Below are positions 49,182-57,581 of a DNA stretch of 64,000 nucleotides, one piece after another. The notes under the pieces are model-generated. The model saw only the letters and a program-made list of their open reading frames with translations, searched no databases and was not told where the DNA came from. The position numbers and the translations under genes are program-made. Each line of letters opens with the position of its first letter. The first letter of the stretch is position 1. The DNA comes from Paraburkholderia hayleyella. Its GTDB lineage: Bacteria > Pseudomonadota > Gammaproteobacteria > Burkholderiales > Burkholderiaceae. The DNA lies in NCBI RefSeq assembly GCF_009455685.1, contig NZ_QPES01000002.1:620001-684000 (forward strand), given 5' to 3'.

Positions 49182-51512
49182 ATGACGGCTTTAAATGCAA
49201 CTGGCACTGCTGCCGCGACACGGGCCACAGCGACGTTGAACCTGTTCATCGGGCAAAACGTATTCGGTGACGAGTCTACGCAGGCTACTGGCAAAAAAAT
49301 GTTTAATGGCCAGGTGGTGCAACTCGCCCCAACAAACAGCGAATCCAGTCTGTCGAAGCACGCCACACTGCAATTTAGTGAAAAATCTCCGGCCAGCAGC
49401 CTCGATCCTCATCCTGAGAACACGACGCCAAGAGCCGTCACGGCCCGTCAAAACGAAGCGCAACACGTAGCGGGCTCGGGTTCGGATTCAGATTCGCTGC
49501 CAGCGCCAGCCAGCGAACAACCGGACGAAACGCGCCACCACATCACGCTGCAAAACCCGTGTCAAACCATCTCCTTTGCCGGTCAGGACAACCCGCCGGA
49601 GAGCGGACGGGCAAATTTGTCGCCCGTCAGCGAACAAGCGAACAAACAACCAACGAACGAAAAAGAGAACGTCAGCGACCCTGCCACGCAGCCGCACATA
49701 TACGCGCAACAGGGCTTCTTTTACCACCGCGGCACGCTCTTACCCCTGTTGCGGCGCCTCGCCCAGGCCATACTGCCATCGAGTTTAAGCCGCCGTCTGG
49801 GGCTGCCGTTGGACTTGAATGACCGTCCCGGCGAGTTCTTTGCGCCGACCAGGCCGTCCGTGCCACAGCGCCCTGGTGTGCCGGTGAGCAGCTCATCCAG
49901 CGCACCCGCGCAGACATCCCGCCCTCATAGGCAAACGTTTGATGGACTGCAGCAACTCGAGCTCAATATGCAACGGCTGTGCCGGGATGCCAGCCTTGGG
50001 ATAAGCGACGATGCACAACTCGAATTAATGCATCTGGTAACAAAATTCAATAAACAGTTAGGCGGAACGAACGGCAACGGCAAACTGCTCAGCACGATCA
50101 AGGGCTCCACGCTATATCAGACGGTTTTTGCTTTTACCTCGCTCATTACCCCAGCCGAGCGCAGTGCAATTAATCAGTCGATGCAAAACTTCAACGATGC
50201 TCTCCAGAAATACCTGGATGTCCGCGATAGCTATCCTGAGCGCGCCGACCGGATGTCGCCGGAATTCATCACGAAAGAAAACCAGTTTCTCGAACAACTC
50301 GATGATTTACAGAATGAGCTGGACTCCATTATTGAAGCCACGATGGTTAACCGGGAAGAAAATAGAACACGTCAGTTTCAGAGAGGGGCTGAAATTGCAA
50401 GCATTCTGTATGACATTGTAACGAACGTATTAACTTTTATTAGCCGGGCATTACCGCCCCTGGCAGGACTAGGCATTGCAGTAAAAGTCACCAATTATGT
50501 GGGCAATTCCTTGTTTGCCACCGGGATCATCGCGGGCAGTATCAATACCAGCAGCAAAAAAGTACGCAACAGAGCTGAAACTGTATCCAGGCTGAGCCTC
50601 GGGTTGCGCCAAGTCATCCGCGCGGAAATCCCTACGGCTAATAGCGGCGACAAATACCTGCGCAAAAGAGTGCAGAACGGATCCATTAAAACGTTCGAAT
50701 CATTCAGGGAATACAAGGAAAAAAGCAAAAATGGGGCGAATCCTCAAGCATTGAATCAAATGCTGCGCGCTATCGGTAATGACATTCTGGATAAGGGCCT
50801 GGAGGAGCGGATCCTCCGCAAGTGCAATCTGACCAATCCAACAAGCCGCTTTGGCAAGTTCGTGGCGCGCACGATTCGCGGCATTCCTTTATTTGAAAAA
50901 AGACGACAAAGCGATCAGGCGCTGATCAACGAAATGCTTGAAATCATGGCGCAGGTTGCAGCAGGCCAGGCACCCGATGACAAGTATTTTGCAGTAGTCA
51001 GGAAATTGCGGGAAAAAGCGCGGGAGTCGATGCCGTCAAAATCCAAGCTCTCCTGGGTCTTCTCAGGCCGGATCAGCGGCAGCATGATTGCGGAGAAAGC
51101 GCTGCAACTCCTGCTGGCGGCCGGAAGTAGCACAGCGCTCATGCTGAGTCTGCTGGCCGTTGCGCCACTGGGGCCATTCGGCCTCATCCTCTTCGGCGTC
51201 CAGCTCGTTGCGGGCATCGCCAATGTCGTAGTGCAGAGCCACAGAAAACACAACACGGCATATGCCAGCGGCTTCGATGATCTGGCGGATTTCATGCTCA
51301 ACACCCATGGCGTCACGGCCGAAAAAAGAACGGAATTTGCGCTGGCCCACAAGTCCTGGAGAGAAGACGAAAAGGAAGCGCTGAAGCAAGCGCTGGACGC
51401 GGCCAACTCCAAGCCGCTTGAGACGCTTGAGACGCTTGAGACGCTTGAAAAGCCTGAGAAAAAAGTAGCGCTCCGTTCGCAAGCTGCCCGCTACGTCAGC
51501 TCCCGGCGCTAA
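49182..51512 (+). CDS. Large putative secreted effector-like protein of unknown family
   Basis: A 776-residue protein not recognised as any known family. Residues 1-60 are rich in Thr, Ala, Asn and Ser, lack a Sec signal and resemble a type III secretion signal (MTALNATGTAAATRATATL). Residues 60-250 are Pro/Ser/Glu/Gln-rich and probably disordered. Two helical hydrophobic blocks follow at about 400-450 (IASILYDIVTNVLTFISRALPPLAGLGIAVKVTNYVG) and 636-685 (LQLLLAAGSSTALMLSLLAVAPLGPFGLILFGVQLVAG), separated by charged helices. The C-terminus has three copies of ETL from a 9-bp repeat (51419-51445). Base composition is lower in GC than neighbours (one 60-base line at 50041 is 47%). Translocated, membrane-inserting effector is an inference; start is the ATG after AAAAAAGG. 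Confidence 0.75.
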   Translation: MTALNATGTAAATRATATLNLFIGQNVFGDESTQATGKKMFNGQVVQLAPTNSESSLSKHATLQFSEKSPASSLDPHPENTTPRAVTARQNEAQHVAGSGSDSDSLPAPASEQPDETRHHITLQNPCQTISFAGQDNPPESGRANLSPVSEQANKQPTNEKENVSDPATQPHIYAQQGFFYHRGTLLPLLRRLAQAILPSSLSRRLGLPLDLNDRPGEFFAPTRPSVPQRPGVPVSSSSSAPAQTSRPHRQTFDGLQQLELNMQRLCRDASLGISDDAQLELMHLVTKFNKQLGGTNGNGKLLSTIKGSTLYQTVFAFTSLITPAERSAINQSMQNFNDALQKYLDVRDSYPERADRMSPEFITKENQFLEQLDDLQNELDSIIEATMVNREENRTRQFQRGAEIASILYDIVTNVLTFISRALPPLAGLGIAVKVTNYVGNSLFATGIIAGSINTSSKKVRNRAETVSRLSLGLRQVIRAEIPTANSGDKYLRKRVQNGSIKTFESFREYKEKSKNGANPQALNQMLRAIGNDILDKGLEERILRKCNLTNPTSRFGKFVARTIRGIPLFEKRRQSDQALINEMLEIMAQVAAGQAPDDKYFAVVRKLREKARESMPSKSKLSWVFSGRISGSMIAEKALQLLLAAGSSTALMLSLLAVAPLGPFGLILFGVQLVAGIANVVVQSHRKHNTAYASGFDDLADFMLNTHGVTAEKRTEFALAHKSWREDEKEALKQALDAANSKPLETLETLETLEKPEKKVALRSQAARYVSSRR

Positions 51513-51545
51513 CACGGAATCGTTGAATCGCGGGATCGCTTGCGT

Positions 51546-51591
51546 TAATCCATAAATGGACTAATATTCAAATTAGTTCGTTTTTGGATTA
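51546..51591. promoter_or_regulatory. 46-bp palindrome: operator/promoter of the Xre-RES locus
   Basis: Two 22-bp arms (51546-51567 and 51570-51591) match at 18 of 22 positions, each beginning or ending with the TAATCCA/TGGATTA core, with a 2-bp centre. It ends 5 bp before the antitoxin ATG and is AT-rich, so it must overlap the promoter. Autoregulation by the antitoxin is the natural reading. Confidence 0.75.
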
Positions 51592-51596
51592 AGCTC

Positions 51597-52028
51597 ATGT
51601 CCGATACTGCCGCCAAAACAGCCCACCCGCCCCGGCGCCTGGCCGCCGAGCCCTCCCACGCTGATATGTCAGCCGCCGGTTTGCGCGCCTTCTTCAATAT
51701 CGCGCGCGACTGGGGCCTGAATATCGACGAGCAAATCATTCTGCTAGGCGGCCCTGGCCGCTCCACCTTCTTCAAATGGAAATCCGCCCCGCACACTGCC
51801 CGGCTGGGGCGCGACACGCTTGAGCGCCTGTCGCTTTTGCTGGGCATCTACAAGGCGCTGCAGATTTTGCTGCCGCCCCCCGCCGCCGCCGATAGCTGGA
51901 TCAAGCGCCCCAACAGCGCGCCGCCGTTCGGCGGCCGTCCGGCGCTCTCGCGCATGCTCGCGGGCAATATCAGCGATCTCGTCGCCGTGCGCCAGTATCT
52001 CGATGCCATGCGCGGCGGTTGGGCATGA
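51597..52028 (+). CDS. Xre/MbcA/ParS-type antitoxin of a RES system
   Basis: A 143-residue antitoxin. The N-terminal helical DNA-binding part is GLRAFFNIARDWGLNIDEQIILLGGPGRSTFFKWK, and the C-terminal toxin-binding domain (DUF2384) has the hallmark segments WIKRPNSAPPFGGRPALSRML and DLVAVRQYLDAMRGGW. It blocks the RES toxin and should repress its own promoter through the 46-bp palindrome just upstream. The stop (TGA 52026-52028) overlaps the toxin start as ATGA, coupling the two. The first 22 residues are a Pro/Ala-rich extension not present in all relatives. Confidence 0.92.
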   Translation: MSDTAAKTAHPPRRLAAEPSHADMSAAGLRAFFNIARDWGLNIDEQIILLGGPGRSTFFKWKSAPHTARLGRDTLERLSLLLGIYKALQILLPPPAAADSWIKRPNSAPPFGGRPALSRMLAGNISDLVAVRQYLDAMRGGWA

Positions 52029-52735
52029 CCCAGACGCTCTGGCAAGGCCGCTGGCACACCACGCTGCTCACCTGGCAGCCCGCTTACCGGGTCATTCCGA
52101 CGCGCTTTCCCGCCGTGAACCTGTTCGATCGCGTGGCCTCCGCTGACGATTTCGACGCGCTCTACGCGCTGGAAGCCATGACCAACGACCGCCTGCGCAC
52201 CGAAGTGGGTGAACTGGATCTGGTGCCCCCCGACGAACGCTGTTTTGGCCCCGGGTGCGGCCCGATCATGGCAGCCTTCACGCATCTGAACCCCAATGGC
52301 AGCCGGTTTTCGGATGGCTCATATGGGGTGTTTTATTGCGCCCGCTCACGCGCGGCTGCCGTCGCGGAAACGCGCTATCACACAGGTCGTTTTCTCAGCG
52401 CCACAGAAGAGCCACCACTGCGCCAGCAGATGCGGCTCTATACGGTGGAAGTACGCGGCCAGGTGGTTGACCTGCGGCGCGCGGCTGGGTGCGATCCCGA
52501 TCCCGCCGTGTTCGCGCCTGACAGCTATGCCACCAGCCAGCCGCTCGGTCACGCCTGGCGCGAGGCGGGCGCGGCAGGCATCGTTTATCCCTCCGTGCGC
52601 GAGGCTGGCGGCGAATGTCTCGCCGCCTTCAGAACAACGTTGTTGCGTGCTTGCCATCACGCCGCCTATCTGGAATACAACTGGAACGGCCACGTCATCG
52701 ACAGCGTGTACGAGTTGCGCGAGGAAACGCGTTAG
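52025..52735 (+). CDS. RES domain toxin (NAD+-degrading type)
   Basis: A 236-residue RES-family toxin, the partner of the upstream antitoxin. RES toxins such as MbcT deplete NAD+. The three name-giving residues can be placed: Arg22 in YRVIPTRFPA, Glu115 in AAAVAETRYH, and Ser190 in GIVYPSVRE. The surrounding pattern FSDGSYGVFYCARS is also conserved. ATG 52025 overlaps the antitoxin stop by 4 bases; an ATG two codons upstream (52019) is less likely. The gene is complete with all key residues, so an active toxin held in check is expected. Confidence 0.92.
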   Translation: MTQTLWQGRWHTTLLTWQPAYRVIPTRFPAVNLFDRVASADDFDALYALEAMTNDRLRTEVGELDLVPPDERCFGPGCGPIMAAFTHLNPNGSRFSDGSYGVFYCARSRAAAVAETRYHTGRFLSATEEPPLRQQMRLYTVEVRGQVVDLRRAAGCDPDPAVFAPDSYATSQPLGHAWREAGAAGIVYPSVREAGGECLAAFRTTLLRACHHAAYLEYNWNGHVIDSVYELREETR

Positions 52736-52758
52736 CCGCGAGCCTCCGCTGCCTGGCA

Positions 52759-54243
52759 TCAAGGCGCACGCAAAGCCTGGACCTGGGCGGCACTCACCCA
52801 CGTTTGCGGATTGCCAAACTGCTGCGTCAGGTAGTTCGTGAGGGCCGCGATCTGATCGTTCGTCAACTGCTCACCGAACCCCGGCATGAACACGTCGGCA
52901 TGCCGTGTCGTGCGTTGCACGCCCTTCAGGATGACCAGGACCAGATTGTCCGCCGAGCTTGCCCCCACCACGCTGTTATGCAGCAGCGAGGGATACGCCA
53001 GCGGCGCACTCGCCCCAATGCCCTGCCCGCTCCAGTGATGGCAGCTCGCGCAGTTGGCGACAAACAACTGGGCCCCATGGGCACCCGTCGGCGCCTGGCC
53101 CCGCAACGCGGTTACGTCGTTAGCCGGTTGCCCCCAGCCATCGCGTGGACGGCTCTCGCCGCTGCTCACGGGCGGCAGCGTGCGCAGATAAACCGCGATC
53201 GAACGCAGGTCCACGCTGTCCAGATACTGCGTGCTGTCCGCCACCACCTGCGCCATCGGCCCAGCGGCATTGGCGCGGCCTGGCGCGACACCGCTCGCCA
53301 GATAGCTGACGATGTCGTCCTCGCTCCAGCCGCCAATGCCGCTGTTTTTGTCCGAGGTGAGATTGAACGCGTGCCAGCCTTCCTGAGCCGCACCGGCAAA
53401 ACGCGCACCCGATTTCAACCCCTCGGTGAGATTGCGCGGCGTATGGCATTCCTCGCAATGCGCGAGGCCCTGCACCAGATACGCGCCCCGGTTCCATGCC
53501 GCGCTTTGGCTGGGTTGCGGCACAAACCGGCCTTCATCGAAATTGAGCAGATTCCAGAACACCATCAGCCAGCGCTGGTTAAATGGAAATTTCAGATCGG
53601 TGGTCGGCGGCGTGAAATGCACGGGGGCGAGGGTATTCAGATATGCGCGAATGGCCAGCACGTCCTGGGGCAGCACACGCGTGTATTCCGTGTATGGAAA
53701 CGCCGGATACAAACGTTTGCCGTCCCGGCCAATACCTTCGTGCATCGCGCGCAGAAACTCCGTGTCGCTCCACCGGCCAATACCGGTTTCATTGTCTGGC
53801 GTGATATTGGACGTATAGATCGTGCCAAACGGCGTCTTGATCGGCACGCCACCCGCAAAGGGACGGCTTTTGTCGGCGGTATGGCATGCCATGCAATCCC
53901 CGACGCGCGTCAGGTATTGGCCGCGTTTCACCAGGTCAGGGCTCGCCGCCGCGCTCAAGGCCTGGCTGGCAGCGCCAGCGCGTGTCGTCTCGCTAGCGTT
54001 GGCCGGAACGGCAGCCGCCGTGGCAAAAGCCGCCGCCCTCGCAGCAGAAGCGGGCGCCGGAGCCTCGTCAGCCCAGGCGGCACTCAGCGGTAGCACGCTG
54101 GCCGCCTGCCTCGGCCCGAAAAACGCATGCCCGACCAGATACAGCGCAAAGAGCAAAAAGATCGTGGCCAGCAGCACGCGCTGCGCGCGCCGCTGCCGGG
54201 CAAGCGCGCTGGCGGGTTGCACGCGAAACGTGGGTTTCGTCAT
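52759..54243 (-). CDS. Trihaem cytochrome c subunit of a membrane FAD dehydrogenase
   Basis: A 494-residue cytochrome subunit of the gluconate/alcohol/sorbose-type dehydrogenase complex. An N-terminal membrane anchor or uncleaved signal (VLLATIFLLFALYLVGHAFF, residues 24-43) is followed by an Ala-rich linker and three c-type haem sites: CMACH (about 117), CEECH (about 262) and CASCH (about 398). It takes electrons from the flavoprotein and gives them to ubiquinone or an oxidase. Last gene of a three-gene leftward operon (small subunit, GMC flavoprotein, cytochrome), with a 24-bp gap to the flavoprotein stop. Substrate: gluconate, 2-ketogluconate, sorbitol or an alcohol; not resolvable here. 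Confidence 0.92.
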   Translation of the reverse strand: MTKPTFRVQPASALARQRRAQRVLLATIFLLFALYLVGHAFFGPRQAASVLPLSAAWADEAPAPASAARAAAFATAAAVPANASETTRAGAASQALSAAASPDLVKRGQYLTRVGDCMACHTADKSRPFAGGVPIKTPFGTIYTSNITPDNETGIGRWSDTEFLRAMHEGIGRDGKRLYPAFPYTEYTRVLPQDVLAIRAYLNTLAPVHFTPPTTDLKFPFNQRWLMVFWNLLNFDEGRFVPQPSQSAAWNRGAYLVQGLAHCEECHTPRNLTEGLKSGARFAGAAQEGWHAFNLTSDKNSGIGGWSEDDIVSYLASGVAPGRANAAGPMAQVVADSTQYLDSVDLRSIAVYLRTLPPVSSGESRPRDGWGQPANDVTALRGQAPTGAHGAQLFVANCASCHHWSGQGIGASAPLAYPSLLHNSVVGASSADNLVLVILKGVQRTTRHADVFMPGFGEQLTNDQIAALTNYLTQQFGNPQTWVSAAQVQALRAP

Positions 54244-54267
54244 GGTGAATCTCCGTCAGGGTAGGGC

Positions 54268-55869
54268 TTAGCGTTCACGCTTGAGCATGTCGGCCAGCTT
54301 CAGCGACAGCGCGGCGATGGTCAGCGTGCAGTTCACGGATGCCGCCGTCGGCATCACCGCGCTGCTGGCGACAAAGAGATTGGCGTGATCGTGCGTGCGG
54401 CAATCCGCATCGACCACCGAATCTGCCGGATCGCGGCCCATGATCGTTGTGCCCATGATGTGGTTGTTCGGCGCGAAGTTGTCGTCGAACGTGATCTCCG
54501 TGCCGCCCAATAACGCAGCGATCCGCGCATAGTGCGCGCGCGTGTGCACCGCGCTTTTTTTCACGTAGTCGTTGATCGAGTAATAAATTTCCGGCTGCGC
54601 AATGCCCAGTGTGTCCTTGTGTGTTGTCGATGGCACGATGCGGTTGCGCGGCTCGGCCAGATGCTCGTGGAAACTGTTGATATTCAGCGTGCGCGCCGCG
54701 CGCTCACGGATCTGGTGCTCCAGTTCGCTTCCGGCCACGCCTTTTTTCAGCAATGCCGCCGTGACAGCCATGGTGGCCACGCCGTTCGACAAATGCAGCT
54801 TCTTCGCGGCGTAATCGGCACGGAATGCACCATCGCGGAAATTGACAATCGACGTCATCTCCATCGGCCCGCGTCCTGGCCAGAGGTCTTCATTCGCCAG
54901 GAACGTGACGCCTGTACCGGGGTGGTCCATCAGGTTGCGGCCCACCTGATCCGAACGATTGCCGATGCCTTGCGCAAACGCGTCGGACGTCGACATCAGC
55001 ATCAGCTTGGGCGTCTCGATACCATTGGCCGCGAGCACGAAGAGCTTACCCGTCACCCGTGTGTCATGGCCGTTGGGGTCCCTGAAATACACAGCGGCAA
55101 TCCGTCCTTTGTCATCGGCTTCGATACGGTACACCACCGCTTGCGCGAGCAGCTTCGCCCCCGCCTGCTCGGCTTTTTCGGCATGCATCACGCCGTTGTA
55201 CATCGCGCCAATCGGACAGATCGGCATGCAGTTGTTGTTGCCGCAACAGATCGGGCGCGCGTCGTAGGGGCGGCTGTTGCGCGCCACCGGCTCAGGCACG
55301 ACATGAAAGCCATGCGGTTGCAGCACGTCGGTAAAACGCTGATCCATGTAGGACAGGGGCAAGGCGCTCATCGGATAAGCCTGCGCGCGAGGCGAACCCA
55401 GATCCACGCGCTTATCGGGCCCCGACACGCCGAGTTGCACTTCAGCGGCCTGATACCACGGTTCGAGCGTCTCGTAGGGATAAGGCCAATCGCGTCCCAC
55501 GCCATAGCGGGTTTTCAGCTGAAAATCCGCAGGCAGCAGCCGCCAGGCCGCCGCGGCCCAGTGCCAGGTTGTGCCGCCCACGAGCCGCAGATATTGCGAG
55601 TTGTAAGGCCACTCACCTTTCTGGATCAGGTAACCGTTAGGCGGCGCGTATTGCGGATGCGGCGCGTAAGGCATCGACGGATAAGGTGTAGCGAAATCGC
55701 TTTTAACCGACGAGTTGCGGAAGTTCTCGACGATCTGCCAGCGCGCGAGGCGCGGTCCTGCTTCGAGCATGATCACCGAGGCCCCGGCCTGTGCCATCTG
55801 ATGCGCGACGAGACTGCCTGCCACTCCAGAACCCACAATAACGACGTCGGCGGAATAGGAATTTGCCAT
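54268..55869 (-). CDS. GMC-family FAD flavoprotein, large subunit of the membrane dehydrogenase
   Basis: A 533-residue GMC oxidoreductase. ADP-binding motif VVIVGSGVAGSLVAHQMAQAGASVIMLEAG opens the protein. Mid-protein there is GTTWHWAAAAWRLLPADF, a Cys-rich segment PICCGNNNCMPICPIGAMYN that resembles the iron-sulfur cluster region of related large subunits, and the C-terminal NHIMGTTIMGRDPADSVVDADCRTHDHANLFVASSAVMPTAASVNCTLTIAALSLKLAD with the His-Asn pair of GMC enzymes. The start at 55869 (MANSYSADVVIVGSG) is preferred to one 8 codons upstream. Together with the small and cytochrome subunits it oxidises a sugar acid or polyol at the outer face of the inner membrane. Confidence 0.93.
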   Translation of the reverse strand: MANSYSADVVIVGSGVAGSLVAHQMAQAGASVIMLEAGPRLARWQIVENFRNSSVKSDFATPYPSMPYAPHPQYAPPNGYLIQKGEWPYNSQYLRLVGGTTWHWAAAAWRLLPADFQLKTRYGVGRDWPYPYETLEPWYQAAEVQLGVSGPDKRVDLGSPRAQAYPMSALPLSYMDQRFTDVLQPHGFHVVPEPVARNSRPYDARPICCGNNNCMPICPIGAMYNGVMHAEKAEQAGAKLLAQAVVYRIEADDKGRIAAVYFRDPNGHDTRVTGKLFVLAANGIETPKLMLMSTSDAFAQGIGNRSDQVGRNLMDHPGTGVTFLANEDLWPGRGPMEMTSIVNFRDGAFRADYAAKKLHLSNGVATMAVTAALLKKGVAGSELEHQIRERAARTLNINSFHEHLAEPRNRIVPSTTHKDTLGIAQPEIYYSINDYVKKSAVHTRAHYARIAALLGGTEITFDDNFAPNNHIMGTTIMGRDPADSVVDADCRTHDHANLFVASSAVMPTAASVNCTLTIAALSLKLADMLKRER

Positions 55870-55979
55870 GTTTGCCCCCTTTGGCTGGCGCAATGCTGTT
55901 TATTGTCTGTTTGTGTTTTTGCGGAAAACGGACATGCTGCGCGCATAGCTGAGCCGTTCGCGCGGCATGGTGCAGGGTT

Positions 55980-56630
55980 TCAAGCGTGGACGGGCTTGTT
56001 TGTCCAGTAAAACGGCACATCGTGGCAATACGAGGGAATGGTCAGCACGTCCTTGACCGGCTCGAACATCAACGCCTGCTCAAACGCCACGACCCGGGCC
56101 TGCGGCATCTCGCCGATAAGGCCGAGATACCAGGCCCGCAGAATCGCGCGAGCCACCACGGCCAGTTCTGGCGCGTGGGTTTGCAGCGTGGCAATCACGC
56201 TATCGGCAGGCATGCCTTCATGGCTTTTGAGCCATTGATCGAGCGCGCTGACATGACGCGCAAACAGGCTGTCGGCCTGGCTCAGGGCATCATGGATACG
56301 TCGCGCCAGCACCGGGTTCAGGTCTTGCCGCGCGCTCAAGTGCTGCGACACCGCGAGGAGCGCCGGGTAGGTGTCGTCAGTTGGAGCCGGCTCCGCCCAG
56401 GCAGCCGGCAGGCCGAAGCGGCCCGCCGCAACGGTGAAACTCAGGAGCGCTGCCGAGGCACACGCGCCAAGCAGCCAGGTGCGGCGTGAAGGAGAAGCGT
56501 TCGTGCGGGAAAAGGAAAAAGACAAGGAAAAAGACGAGGAAAAAGACGATAGAGACGTCAGGCGGGAACGCAGGCGTCGTGGGGGTTTCTGAACCTGGGT
56601 CACGATGGCTCCAGAAAATGGACCGAACAT
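55980..56630 (-). CDS. Small (gamma) subunit of the FAD dehydrogenase, Tat-exported
   Basis: A 216-residue small subunit of gluconate 2-dehydrogenase-type complexes. A twin-arginine motif (SRRTWLLGACASAALL, about 48-63) directs export of the folded complex, carrying the flavoprotein along. The mature domain starts after WAEPAP and has the family segments AVSQHLSARQDLNPVLARRIHDAL and IGEMPQARVVAFEQALMFEPVKDVLTIPSYCHDVPFYW. The 30 residues before the Tat motif are unusual: a Ser/Phe/Leu repeat encoded by a 12-bp tandem repeat. An alternative GTG start at 56603 exists (VTQVQKPP). First gene of the operon. Confidence 0.88.
   Translation of the reverse strand: MFGPFSGAIVTQVQKPPRRLRSRLTSLSSFSSSFSLSFSFSRTNASPSRRTWLLGACASAALLSFTVAAGRFGLPAAWAEPAPTDDTYPALLAVSQHLSARQDLNPVLARRIHDALSQADSLFARHVSALDQWLKSHEGMPADSVIATLQTHAPELAVVARAILRAWYLGLIGEMPQARVVAFEQALMFEPVKDVLTIPSYCHDVPFYWTNKPVHA
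56510..56556 (-). repeat. 12-bp repeat in the Tat signal region of the small subunit
   Basis: Three imperfect units of the form GACRAGGAAAAA, preceded by GAAAAGGAAAAA. On the minus strand they encode Ser-Phe-Ser-rich sequence. Confidence 0.8.
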
Positions 56631-56912
56631 AACCGGCAGCAGGAACGCCGCATGCCATGGTCAATGGATGCAGGCGCAGCCGTTGTGCCGCGGCCGGTCT
56701 CTCAGCAAGCTTGTTGTTATGCCGCCCGCCCAACGCTGCCAGCGTGCTGCGCAGGACTATAACCGCGACGCCTGCATTAGACAAATCGTCTGCCGTTCAT
56801 CCGCTGGGTGCCAAGCTCACGCCCCCCACGGCACGGTAGAATCTGCGCCCGACCCACTCGGCCCACCCGGCCCACCCTGGCGCTGGGCCTGCCGCTTCCT
56901 TGCCAAACGCTG

Positions 56913-57581
56913 ATGAACCTCTATCGTTTCTATCCCCAAATGCTACGCAACCGTCCGCGCATGCTCATGGCGCTCGCCATTGGTATCGTGGCTTCGCTCT
57001 TTCTGGCGTCGGAGTCAATGTCATGGTTGCTGCGGGTGCTGCTCACCTGGGATATTGCGGTGTGGTCCTGGCTGGCGCTCGTCTGGGTGCATATGGCACG
57101 CGCGCATCACAATGAGGTGCGCGACTTCGCCGTGCGCGAGGACGAAAACGCCGGTGTCGCCCTCGTCATCATCTGTATCGCAACCGTGGCCAGCATCGCG
57201 GCCATCGTGCTCGAACTCGCCACGCTCAAGGGCACAGGGGCGACCTCGAATGTCACGCATTCGCTGCTCACCGGCGCCACGCTGATCGGCGCCTGGTTTC
57301 TGATTCCCACGCTCTTCACGCTGCATTACGCCCGGCTCTACTTCAGCCCGATCCCTTACCAAACCGCGCTGCTGTTCCCGGACCCCGCGCTCGAACCCGA
57401 TTACTGGGATTTCCTCTACGTCTCGTTCACCATCGCCGTCGCATCGCAAACCTCGGATGTCATGCTGCGCTCGCGCGAGATTCGCCGGGCGGCGCTGGCG
57501 CAATCCATCCTGTCGTTCTATTTCAACGTTGCTGTGCTGGGCCTGTGCGTCAACATCGCCGCCGGGCTGCTAGGCTCATAA
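56913..57581 (+). CDS. DUF1345 family membrane protein
   Basis: A 222-residue inner-membrane protein with about five hydrophobic helices: MALAIGIVASLFLASESMSWLLRVLLTWDIAVWSWLALVWV, VALVIICIATVASIAAIVLELATL, SLLTGATLIGAWFLIPTLFTLHYARLY and a final SILSFYFNVAVLGLCVNIAAGLLGS. The segment DYWDFLYVSFTIAVASQTSDV is diagnostic for DUF1345. Start ATG 56913 (MNLYRFYPQML) is chosen over an upstream frame extension of 35 residues rich in Pro/Arg. Alone between the divergent dehydrogenase operon and the trehalose cluster. Function unknown. Confidence 0.88.
   Translation: MNLYRFYPQMLRNRPRMLMALAIGIVASLFLASESMSWLLRVLLTWDIAVWSWLALVWVHMARAHHNEVRDFAVREDENAGVALVIICIATVASIAAIVLELATLKGTGATSNVTHSLLTGATLIGAWFLIPTLFTLHYARLYFSPIPYQTALLFPDPALEPDYWDFLYVSFTIAVASQTSDVMLRSREIRRAALAQSILSFYFNVAVLGLCVNIAAGLLGS

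Noticed and set aside
48866..49182. tRNA-Arg as a phage or island integration site
   Set aside because: The accessory genes lie on the tRNA 5' side, and no integrase or duplicated 3' tRNA end was seen.
49100..49182. A hrpII-type (TTCG-N16-TTCG) type III promoter before the effector-like gene
   Set aside because: Only one TTCG is present; the second half site is absent at 16 bp spacing.
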